A stretch of DNA of 64,000 nt from Streptomyces sp. NRRL WC-3618 (GTDB taxonomy: Bacteria > Actinomycetota > Actinomycetes > Streptomycetales > Streptomycetaceae), in NCBI RefSeq assembly GCF_001280005.1, contig NZ_LGDW01000489.1, forward strand, positions 62,001 to 126,000. The letters run 5' to 3'. The notes beneath the pieces are model-generated. The model made no database searches. It was not told where the DNA came from and saw only the letters and a program-made list of their open reading frames with translations. How positions within the stretch are numbered: the stretch's first letter is position 1; each line of letters starts with the position of its first letter. The position numbers were made by a program, and so were the translations under genes. Below are positions 28,001-34,823 of this stretch, piece by piece.

Positions 28001-28318
28001 GGGTGCCGAACTGGACAGGAAGTCAACGCCCACTCCGCCTCCCACTCCCAGGGATGTCTGGAGGGAGTGGAGCAACCGCGAAGCCGTGCTGTAGGCCGAT
28101 TGCTTTTCTGCCGGGTGTAATCGAATATGCGCCACGGAGAAGTCGAGCTTCTCGCCTTGCCTGGCCATTTCGGCGAGCAGGGTGCTGCGCCCTGCACCTG
28201 CCTCGCCCTCTACCAGGAGGGCGGTGGGCGTGCCGTTCGCGGCATCGCGGAGGTCCCGGAGAATTCCCTGTTTTTGGGCCTCACGTCCCTCTCGGGGCGA
28301 TTTCGGCGTTTCCGTCAT
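25019..28318 (-). CDS. Large ATPase-TPR regulator with C-terminal SARP domain
   Basis: 1099 residues. The N-terminal STAND/AAA-type ATPase has a Walker A variant GEAGAGRST (38-46, Arg44 instead of Lys) and Walker B ILLVLDDLHW near 125-134. A long TPR-like helical middle follows. The C-terminus carries a winged helix (LEIRCFGVFQVQRGGRKLDC, HRERLLEALWPDL, NLQVAISQLRGFL) and BTAD repeats, so domain order is reversed compared with AfsR. A (GVGVGVGQ) slip-prone stretch lies near residue 655. Large regulators of this type flank CIS clusters in Streptomyces (from memory, for example in S. coelicolor), so it is read as the surviving flank of the eroded cluster. Solitary, convergent with the baseplate remnant. 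Confidence 0.85.
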   Translation of the reverse strand: MTETPKSPREGREAQKQGILRDLRDAANGTPTALLVEGEAGAGRSTLLAEMARQGEKLDFSVAHIRLHPAEKQSAYSTASRLLHSLQTSLGVGGGVGVDFLSSSAPHYREFEQALAVASDGAPILLVLDDLHWCDGPSLHWLGRMVSQCRTPQVTLLGSARTGEPVAAPAPFGELADLCRRTTLVGLAPASVERLVRSALSDECDPGFLRAVVRETGGNPRLLRALLDALVANGATPDEETGRHLAQYAPESAADDAYARMRGLGRAAVSMAQAVAVLGDHAELAIAGRLAGLTGTEAASAVDRLVRRHLLVNQQPLAFRRPLIAAAIERFLPVSTADTLHSRAARVLHETGAEKAEVAEHLVHTSPGIDAWAGEILHDAGVAAMAEGRPRAGERYLRRALREPRPWARACVPTGPAESSHEDAACVDIAGHLAGALLMFGRAEEARTVLDRTSLRLAKVESLSVRLEAQAMVSALVDMAPAIEMNRRATGLSGRKWQDTIAQQCLDTVRAVQCCRHDGSADEARTLALGVLTGPSPGHFLDRILYWANVLTLGRVEDDDAALHYCDLGTAQADSEGDQLGSAIAHAVRCRLLYDVGRLGEAMEAARSSTILLKRSGVDVRLFPWLQEQSLLAHLLVERGETAEAARLLGVGVGVGQTGGSRSHPELGSGRGRLLLARGDARGAMTEFLDYGALLLSHNIRGVSYGSWRSWATRAFAALGDHAHEGEGEGERVRRLAEAELALARRWGRPKAIGTALHACALVADAEDAPRLFEEAEASLGGPHARLPLARVLTDHGTALRRLGRDREAVPLLRRAAELAAACDAVPLAERARAEARLADATDDVPVPAPNAVRPAGPPAAPSGPQLEIRCFGVFQVQRGGRKLDCSALRPKVRALFQLLAIHTPRLVHRERLLEALWPDLKPEAGIRNLQVAISQLRGFLEPEAGRGDHRLLLRDGESYRIALAPTDACDVLEFEQAVAAWRRIRNTGRTEEIADTLRAAHLCYAGSLLPEVGPAEWVVAERRRLRIRAADVTGALAEAELALARPVEASEAARRSLELDRYRDRSWQLLVAAHREAGSTAAAERAQREYERVISTLD

Positions 28319-28765
28319 GCGGCGAGGAAGTGGTCGCGGGGTGTGTGCGGATTTTGCTCGGTTGCGACAGCGGATTCCCTCGCGCCCTGCTTTCGGCCGG
28401 TCCGCGCGATAACCGCCTGGCGCCCAGGAGTGCCTGACATGGTCGCAGCATAAGGGAGGCCCACCCGGAGATCACGGCTGTCGGTTACCGATATTGCGCA
28501 CGCTTTTCCTCATACTGTGTGCCGACTCTTTGTGCTGCGGTATTTCGTTTATTTAACCCCGGAATGCGCAGCCGTGGCGTCTCGATCGACGAAGGCGCAG
28601 CGCAAGCGCGGGCGTAGGTGCGGGTGTGCGGACGCGACCGGAGCTTTAGGGCGATATAGACTCATTTGGGCTGTCAAAGTCCGCCGTCAGGCCCGATCCT
28701 CTCCCGATCTCGATCCCGATCCCGATCCTCTGGAGTCTCCCGATGACGTCGATGAGCCGCCTGCC
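28319..28765. other. Intergenic region between the large regulator and deoxysugar operon
   Basis: 447 bp holding two divergent promoters. It contains an AT-rich patch at 28530-28560 and a run of near-identical hexamers GATCCC/GATCTC/GATCCT (about 28694-28730) just upstream of the dehydratase. A possible -10 TATAGA lies near 28655. No gene is supported. Confidence 0.4.
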
Positions 28766-30118
28766 ATGACGCCCCACCCGACCCGGGGGCGGATCACGGC
28801 GCTGGACGCCTACGACATCCGGTTTCCCACGTCCCGTCGGCTCGAGGGATCGGACGCGATGAACCCCGATCCGGACTACTCGGCGGCGTACGTGATCATC
28901 CGTACCGATGTCGGGGACGGGCTGGAGGGGCACGGCTTCTGCTTCACCATCGGCCGGGGCAACGAGGTCGAGGTGGCGGCGATCAACGCGCTGCGCCCGC
29001 AGGTGGTCGGGCTGCCGCTGGCAGAGGCCCTGTCCGACCTCGGGGGATTCAGCGGATCGCTCGTCGGCGACAGTCAGCTGCGCTGGCTGGGGCCGGAGAA
29101 GGGCGTGACCCACATGGCCATCGGGGCCGTGGTCAACGCCGTGTGGGACCTGTACGCGAAGCGGGAGGGCAAGCCGCTGTGGAAGCTGCTGACCGACCTC
29201 GCACCCGAACAGGTGGTCGCGTTGATCGACTTCCGCTACATCGAGGACGCGCTGACCCCCGACGAGGCGCTGGGCATCCTGCGCCGGGCGCGAGGCGGGA
29301 CACGGGAGCGGGAGGCGCGACTCCTCGCCGAGGGGTATCCGGCGTACGCCACCTCTCCCGGCTGGCTCGGTTACCCGGACAGCAAGGTCGCCGGGCTCGC
29401 CCGTGAGGCCGTGGACAGCGGGTTCGGGCAGATCAAACTCAAGGTCGGCGCCCGCCTGGACGACGATGTACGGCGGTGCCGTACCGCGCGGGAGACCATC
29501 GGCCCCGGGGTGCGGATGGCGCTGGACGCCAATCAGCGCTGGGGAGTCGCCGAGGCGGTCGAATGGATCCGGCGACTGGCGGAGTTCGACCCGTACTGGA
29601 TCGAGGAGCCGACCAGCCCGGACGACGTTCTCGGTCTCGCGGAGATCCGCCGACAGGTGGCGCCGGTGCGGGTGGCGACGGGCGAACACGTGCACAACCG
29701 CGTGATGTTCAAGCAGCTGCTCCAGGCGGACGCGATCGACTTCCTGCAAGTGGACGCCTGCCGGGTCGGGGGAGTCAACGAGAACCTGGCGATCCTCCTG
29801 CTCGCCGCCAAGTTCGGCATCCCGGTGTGCCCGCACGCGGGTGGGGTGGGCCTGTGCGAGCTCGTGCGGCACCTGGCGATGTTCGACTTCCTGGCGGTCT
29901 CCGGCACCCTCCAGGACCGGGTCATCGAGTACGTCGATCATCTGCACGAGCACTTCCTCGACCCGGCGGTGATCGTCCGGGGGCGGTACGCGGCCCCGAC
30001 CGCCCCCGGTTTCAGCTCGGAGATGCGGCCCGAGTCCCTCGCCGCGTACGCGTTCCCCGGCGGCGCCGCCTGGCAGACCCCGTACGACGCTCCACTGGCC
30101 GAGGGCTCCCCGGCATGA
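28766..30118 (+). CDS. L-fuconate dehydratase (enolase superfamily)
   Basis: 450 residues. The N-terminus [20 protein letters not shown] and [11 protein letters not shown], plus [14 protein letters not shown], is the hallmark of L-fuconate dehydratases. Enolase-superfamily catalytic elements follow: IKLKVG (KxK base near residues 226-231), DANQRWGV (metal Asp), [10 protein letters not shown] (metal Glu), ATGEH (metal Glu) and CPHAGGVG (His). It converts L-fuconate to 2-keto-3-deoxy-L-fuconate in the cytosol. ATG 28766 is the first in-frame start giving family homology; no good ribosome site is visible. Overlaps the SDR gene by ATGA. A related 6-deoxy or pentonic acid cannot be excluded as substrate. 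Confidence 0.88.
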   Translation: MTPHPTRGRITALDAYDIRFPTSRRLEGSDAMNPDPDYSAAYVIIRTDVGDGLEGHGFCFTIGRGNEVEVAAINALRPQVVGLPLAEALSDLGGFSGSLVGDSQLRWLGPEKGVTHMAIGAVVNAVWDLYAKREGKPLWKLLTDLAPEQVVALIDFRYIEDALTPDEALGILRRARGGTREREARLLAEGYPAYATSPGWLGYPDSKVAGLAREAVDSGFGQIKLKVGARLDDDVRRCRTARETIGPGVRMALDANQRWGVAEAVEWIRRLAEFDPYWIEEPTSPDDVLGLAEIRRQVAPVRVATGEHVHNRVMFKQLLQADAIDFLQVDACRVGGVNENLAILLLAAKFGIPVCPHAGGVGLCELVRHLAMFDFLAVSGTLQDRVIEYVDHLHEHFLDPAVIVRGRYAAPTAPGFSSEMRPESLAAYAFPGGAAWQTPYDAPLAEGSPA

Positions 30119-30882
30119 GCGCCGGGAAGGAGTTCCAGGGGATGTCCGCGCTGGTCACCGGCGGGGCGTCCGGGATCGGTCTGACCACCGCCCTGACGCT
30201 GGCCGCGAAGGGGTGCGAGGTCGCGGTGCTCGACCGGGTTCCCGGGCCGGCGCCCGCAGGGCTGCACCAGGTGTGGGCCGACGTCGGGGACGCCGCGGCG
30301 GTGGACGACGCCGTGAGCCGGGTCGTCGACCTGTTCGGAGGCCTGGACGTGCTGGTCAACAACGCGGGCATCGGCGCGCTGGGCACCGTGGAGGACAACC
30401 CGGACGACGAATGGCACCGCGTGCTGGACACCAACGTGCTCGGCATCGTCCGCACCAGCCGGGCGGCGCTGCCGTATCTGCGCCGGTCCCCCAGCGCGGC
30501 CATCGTCAACACCTGCTCGGTCGCGGCGCTGGCCGGGCTACAGCAGCGGGCGCTGTACTCGGCCAGCAAGGGCGCGGTGTTGGCGCTGACCCTGGCGATG
30601 GCCGCCGACCACATCGGCGAGGGCATCCGGGTCAACTGCGTCACCCCGGGGACCGTGGACACCCCCTGGGTGGCTCGGCTGCTCGCGGACTCCGACGACC
30701 CGGAGGCCGAACGCGCCGCCCTCATCGCCCGCCAGCCCACCGGCCGCCTGGTCACCGCCCAGGAGGTCGCCGACGCCATCGCGTATCTCGCCGGGCCACT
30801 GGCCGGCGCCACCACCGGGACGGCACTCGCCGTCGACGGGGGGATACAGGGCATCCGCAGACGCCCGGACTCCTTCCACTGA
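30115..30882 (+). CDS. SDR-family dehydrogenase, probable 2-keto-3-deoxy-L-fuconate or L-fucose dehydrogenase
   Basis: 255-residue classical short-chain dehydrogenase: NAD(P) site TGGASGIG near 14-21, Asp in VLDR after strand 2 (suggesting NAD), NNAGIG, catalytic Ser in [13 protein letters not shown] (Tyr and Lys), and [10 protein letters not shown]. The start overlaps the dehydratase stop (ATGA), so both are made together. In bacterial non-phosphorylated L-fucose pathways an SDR oxidises either L-fucose or the keto-deoxy acid; position alone cannot choose. Other pathway steps (lactonase, final cleavage) are not in this window. Confidence 0.85.
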   Translation: MSAGKEFQGMSALVTGGASGIGLTTALTLAAKGCEVAVLDRVPGPAPAGLHQVWADVGDAAAVDDAVSRVVDLFGGLDVLVNNAGIGALGTVEDNPDDEWHRVLDTNVLGIVRTSRAALPYLRRSPSAAIVNTCSVAALAGLQQRALYSASKGAVLALTLAMAADHIGEGIRVNCVTPGTVDTPWVARLLADSDDPEAERAALIARQPTGRLVTAQEVADAIAYLAGPLAGATTGTALAVDGGIQGIRRRPDSFH

Positions 30883-30894
30883 CCAGCACCTCAC

Positions 30895-30964
30895 CACGTA
30901 CCGAAACCCACGTACCGAAACCCACGTACCGAAACCCACCGACCGAAACCCACTCACCGAGACC
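30895..30964 (+). repeat. 14-bp tandem repeat (CACGTACCGAAACC)
   Basis: Three perfect copies (30895-30936) followed by two degraded copies (30937-30964), between the SDR and binding-protein genes. Surrounding DNA to 31010 is a C/A-rich low-complexity strand. Confidence 0.9.
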
Positions 30965-31019
30965 CCACCCACAGAAACGCACCCAGCACCCACCGCCCAC
31001 CCACCCGGAGCCGAGCACC

Positions 31020-32060
31020 ATGAAGCGTCGTATCGCCGCTGTCGGAGCAGCCCTCGCACTCGGCTGCGCGCCGGCCGTCACCGCCTGCGGTGGGGGCACG
31101 AGCAGCACCACCGACTCCGCTTCGGGCAAGGTCGGGGTCGTGCTGCCGTTCCTCACCTCACCGTTCTGGGAGTCGTACGCCTCCTACGTCCCCCAGCAGG
31201 CCGCCGACCAGGACGTCGACGTGCTGCGGTTGGTGAACTCGGACGCCGATCCGAGCAAACAGATCACCGACATCCAGAATCTGCTCGCCCGGAACGTGAA
31301 GGGCCTGGTCGTCTCTCCCCTGGACTCCGCAGCGATCGTCGCGGGGCTGAACGCCGCGCAGCGCAAGGGCGTCCCGGTGGTCGCCGTGGACGTGGCGCCC
31401 GACAAGGGCAAGGTCGCGATGGTGGTCAGGGCCGACAACCGTGCCTTCGGGGAGAAGGCCTGCCGGCAGATCGGCGACGCGGTGAAGACGGGCAAGGTCG
31501 TACAGATCCAGGGCGATCTGGCGTCGATCAACGGACGGGACCGGTCGGAGTCGTTCAGCGCGTGCGTCAAAAAGAACTATCCCGGCATCAAGGTGCTGAA
31601 CATCCCCGCCGTCTGGAAGTCGGAGAGGGCGGCGGCCGGTCTGGAGGCGCTGTACACCGCCAACCCCGACATCAAGGGCATCTACCTGCAGTCCGGCGGC
31701 GTGTATCTGGCCCCCACACTGAGCGTGCTGCGGCGGCATAACGCGCTGGTGGAGGCCGGTTCTCCCCGGCACCTCGTGATCGCCTCCAACGACGGCATCC
31801 CGCAGGAGCTGGACGCGATCCGCAAGGGCCTGATCGACGCGACGGTCTCCCAGCCGGCCGACCAGTACGCCAAGTACGGCATCTACTACATCAAGCGGGC
31901 GATGGCGGGCGACACCTTCCATCCGGGCCCGACCGACCACGACAGCACCATCGTCAAGCTGCCCGGCGGAATCCTGGAGGACCAGCTCTCCGCGCCGCTG
32001 GTGACCAAGGCCAACGCCGGCGACCCGTCGCTGTGGGGCAACAGCATCGGCAAGAGCTGA
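31020..32060 (+). CDS. Ribose-class ABC transporter substrate-binding lipoprotein
   Basis: 346 residues. Lipoprotein signal MKRRIAAVGAALALGC with lipobox AVTAC; mature periplasmic-binding fold of the RbsB class (KVGVVLPFLTSPFWESYASY, NARNVKGLVVSPLDS-type strand NVKGLVVSPLDSAAI, PVVAVDVAPDKGK, ASNDGIPQELDAIRKG). ATG has GGAG 9 bp upstream. Third gene of the deoxysugar operon, separated by 137 bp of repeat-rich DNA that could differentially set expression. It should capture the monosaccharide (likely L-fucose) outside the cell. Confidence 0.88.
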   Translation: MKRRIAAVGAALALGCAPAVTACGGGTSSTTDSASGKVGVVLPFLTSPFWESYASYVPQQAADQDVDVLRLVNSDADPSKQITDIQNLLARNVKGLVVSPLDSAAIVAGLNAAQRKGVPVVAVDVAPDKGKVAMVVRADNRAFGEKACRQIGDAVKTGKVVQIQGDLASINGRDRSESFSACVKKNYPGIKVLNIPAVWKSERAAAGLEALYTANPDIKGIYLQSGGVYLAPTLSVLRRHNALVEAGSPRHLVIASNDGIPQELDAIRKGLIDATVSQPADQYAKYGIYYIKRAMAGDTFHPGPTDHDSTIVKLPGGILEDQLSAPLVTKANAGDPSLWGNSIGKS

Positions 32061-32143
32061 CCGGATCGGCAAGCCAACCGCATCGGCAAGAGCTCCTGAC
32101 TCTCGGGAGAACCGTCTTTCCCCGGCACCCAGGAAGCGAGAGG

Positions 32144-33697
32144 GTGAGGAACCTGACGCCACCGACCGAACCCCGCGCCGACGGAGGCGACCCCCACCCG
32201 GTCGTCGAGGCCCACGGGATCCACAAGCGTTACGGGCCCACCGTGGCCCTGGACGACGTGCGGATCGCCGTCCGGCCAGGTGAGTCGCATGCCCTGGTCG
32301 GCCGTAACGGGGCCGGGAAGTCGACCCTGGTGGCCATTCTGACCGGACTGCAAAAGCCGGACAGCGGCGTCGTCCTGTTCGACGGCCGACCGGCGCCCGC
32401 CCCGGCGGACCGTGAGGCATGGCAGCGGCGGGTCGCCTGCGTCTACCAGCAGCCGACGATCATCCCCGACCTCACCGTCGCCGAGAACCTGTACGTCAAC
32501 CGGCAGCCCACCCTGCGCGGCCAGGTGATCAGCTGGCGGCGGATGCGCGCGGCGGCCCGCGAACTGCTGGACGAATGGGGTGTGGAGGTCGACGAGAACG
32601 TACCGGCCGGCGGGCTCACCGTCGAGGACGCCAAAATGGTGGAGATCGCACGGTCGATCTCGCGCGGAACCCGGTTCATCATCCTGGACGAGCCGACCGC
32701 CCAGCTGGACAGCAGGGCGATCGACCGCCTGTTCACCCACGTCCGGCGGTTGCAGCGGGCCGGGATCACCTTCCTCTACATCTCCCACCATCTGGAGGAG
32801 GTGTACGCCGTCTGCCAGGCCGTCACCGTGCTCCGGGACGCCCGCTGGATCACCACGGCCCCCGTGGGCGAGCTGGGCAGCACCGAACTCGTCCATGCGA
32901 TGACCGGAGAGCGGGACACGGGCGCCGCGCCCGGCACCGCAGGGATCCGGTCGTCGTCGGCGGACGCGCCCGTGGCCGTACGGGTGAGCCGGCTGAGCGG
33001 GCCGCGTTTCACGGACGTCAGCTTCGCCGTCCGGTCCGGTGAGACGGTGGGGCTGACGGGCCTCGCGGGCTCCGGCAGCCAGCAGGTCGCCGAGGCGCTG
33101 GCCGGGCTGCGGCGGCCCGACAGCGGGCGGATCGAGGTGCTCGGCCGTCCGACGCGACCGGCCGGCGTCGCCGCGGCGCTCGCGGCGGGCGTGGGCTGCG
33201 TACCGCGCGACCGGCACCACGAAGGGCTGGTTCCGGAGCTGTCGGTGGCCGAGAACGCCTCCATGACCATCACGGACCGGCTGGGGCGGCTGGGCGTGAT
33301 CTCGCGCCGGGCCCGGGACGCCTTCGCCCGGCGGACGATCACCGATCTCGACATCACGACGGACGGCCCGTACCAGCCGGTCCGGAACCTGTCGGGCGGC
33401 AACCAGCAGAAGGTCGTCATGGGCCGGGCCCTGGCCACCGATCCGGCGGTACTGGTGCTCATCCACCCGACGGCGGGTGTCGACGTGAAGTCCAGACGGA
33501 CGCTGCTGTCGGTCGTGGACCGGGCCAGGGCCGCCGGACGCGCGGCGCTCGTCGTCTCGGACGAGCTGGCGGACCTGCGGACCTGCGACCGCGTCCTGGT
33601 GATGGTCAACGGCTCGCTCGCCGCCGAGTACGCCGTCGGCTGGACCGACGAGGAACTGGTGGCCGCGATCGAAGGGGTCGGCACCGGCCATGCCTGA
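32144..33697 (+). CDS. Sugar ABC transporter ATPase, RbsA/MglA type (two ATPase domains)
   Basis: 517 residues with tandem ABC domains. The first has Walker A GRNGAGKST near 53-61, a Q-loop YQQPTIIP and Walker B FIILDEPTAQLD. The second has a degenerate Walker A (GLAGSGSQQ, no Lys), signature LSGGNQQKVVMGRAL and a Walker B VLVLIHPTAGVDVK in which the usual Asp-Glu is changed, the normal asymmetry of ribose-class importers. GTG 32144 has AGGA 9 bp upstream. The 3' end overlaps the permease gene by 8 bp. Confidence 0.9.
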   Translation: MRNLTPPTEPRADGGDPHPVVEAHGIHKRYGPTVALDDVRIAVRPGESHALVGRNGAGKSTLVAILTGLQKPDSGVVLFDGRPAPAPADREAWQRRVACVYQQPTIIPDLTVAENLYVNRQPTLRGQVISWRRMRAAARELLDEWGVEVDENVPAGGLTVEDAKMVEIARSISRGTRFIILDEPTAQLDSRAIDRLFTHVRRLQRAGITFLYISHHLEEVYAVCQAVTVLRDARWITTAPVGELGSTELVHAMTGERDTGAAPGTAGIRSSSADAPVAVRVSRLSGPRFTDVSFAVRSGETVGLTGLAGSGSQQVAEALAGLRRPDSGRIEVLGRPTRPAGVAAALAAGVGCVPRDRHHEGLVPELSVAENASMTITDRLGRLGVISRRARDAFARRTITDLDITTDGPYQPVRNLSGGNQQKVVMGRALATDPAVLVLIHPTAGVDVKSRRTLLSVVDRARAAGRAALVVSDELADLRTCDRVLVMVNGSLAAEYAVGWTDEELVAAIEGVGTGHA

Positions 33698-34703
33698 CGC
33701 CACCCCGAACACGCCGACACCCGGCCGTCGGTCTCTCCGGGTGATCGCCCTGGGCCGGATCCGCGACCTGGCGCTGTTGCCCGCCGTGCTCCTGCTGCTG
33801 GTCATCGGCGCGGTCACCAACGACAGCTTCCTCGAGCGGGAGAACCTGCTGAACGTACTCAGCGCGTCCTCGGCGCTCGGACTGCTGGTGCTCGCCGAGG
33901 CGATGATCCTGATCAGCGGCAAGATGGATCTGTCGCTGGAGTCGATCGCGGGGCTCGCCCCGGCCCTCGGGTTCATGGTCGTGATCCCGGCCGCCTCGGC
34001 GGGTTTCGGCAGCGAGCTGCCCACCTGGTTCGGCCTGCTGGTCATCCCGCTCACCGGGGCGCTGATCGGGGCCGTGAACGGGCTGCTGATCGTCAAGCTC
34101 CAGCTCAACGGCTTCATCGTGACCCTGGCGATGAACATCGTGCTGCGCGGACTCCTGGTCGGCATGGTCTCCGGCCAGACCCTGTTCGACGCCCCCGCCG
34201 CGTTCTTCACCCTCGGCTCCGCCAACTGGCTCGGCGTCCCCCTCGCCGTGTGGGTGACCGGCGCCTGTTTCGCCGTCGCCGGGTGGGCGCTGCGCTACCA
34301 CCGGCTGGGGCGCGCGGTGTACGCGGTGGGCGGCAACACCCCCGCCGCGCGGGCCGCGGGCATCCGGACCGACCGGGTGGCCTGGGGGGTTCTGGTCATC
34401 GGCGGGACGCTGGCCGCGCTGGCCGGTCTGGTGATCGCCGGACGGGTCGGGGCGATCAACGCCAACCAGGGGCAGGGCCTGATCTTCACCGTGTTCGCCG
34501 CCGCCGTCATCGGCGGCATCAGCCTCAACGGCGGCAGGGGATCGCTGGCGGGGGCGCTGCTCGGGGTCCTGCTGCTGGGCATGCTGGAGAACCTGCTCAC
34601 CCTGGCGCAGGTGTCGTCCTTCTGGATCCAGGCCATCTACGGCGCGATCATCCTGCTGGCCCTGATGATCGCCCGGCTCACCACCGGCGAGGGCCAGGAG
34701 TAA
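33690..34703 (+). CDS. Sugar ABC transporter permease, RbsC type
   Basis: 337-residue membrane protein with about nine hydrophobic helices (LALLPAVLLLLVIGAV, LGLLVLAEAMILISG then KMDLSLESIAGL). The conserved GLVIAGRVGAINANQGQGL segment and ISLNGGRGSLAGALLGVLLLG are typical of BPD_transp_2 permeases. ATG overlaps the ATPase gene end, giving coupling. Last gene of the operon. Its stop region is part of a 19-bp direct repeat. Confidence 0.9.
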   Translation: MPDATPNTPTPGRRSLRVIALGRIRDLALLPAVLLLLVIGAVTNDSFLERENLLNVLSASSALGLLVLAEAMILISGKMDLSLESIAGLAPALGFMVVIPAASAGFGSELPTWFGLLVIPLTGALIGAVNGLLIVKLQLNGFIVTLAMNIVLRGLLVGMVSGQTLFDAPAAFFTLGSANWLGVPLAVWVTGACFAVAGWALRYHRLGRAVYAVGGNTPAARAAGIRTDRVAWGVLVIGGTLAALAGLVIAGRVGAINANQGQGLIFTVFAAAVIGGISLNGGRGSLAGALLGVLLLGMLENLLTLAQVSSFWIQAIYGAIILLALMIARLTTGEGQE

Positions 34704-34736
34704 GCCCAGGAGAGACGGGAGTAAGCCCAGGAGAGA
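34697..34736 (+). repeat. 19-bp direct repeat at the permease 3' end
   Basis: GGAGTAAGCCCAGGAGAGA occurs at 34697-34715 and 34718-34736. The first copy includes the TAA stop, so the second looks like a recent tandem duplication of the gene end. Confidence 0.85.
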
Positions 34737-34823
34737 GCGGTAGGAGGAGAAGCACCGCCGGGTGATACGTCATAGAATTGCCCGTATGCCATCCGCTGCC
34801 ATCCGCCAGATGGGACGGCTTTC

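Noticed and set aside
28694..28732. GATCCC-like hexamers as operator array
   Set aside because: Copies are imperfect and short; they could arise by slippage, and no regulator gene is adjacent.
30895..30964. CRISPR-like array
   Set aside because: Units are 14 bp and directly abutting with no spacers, and no cas genes are present.
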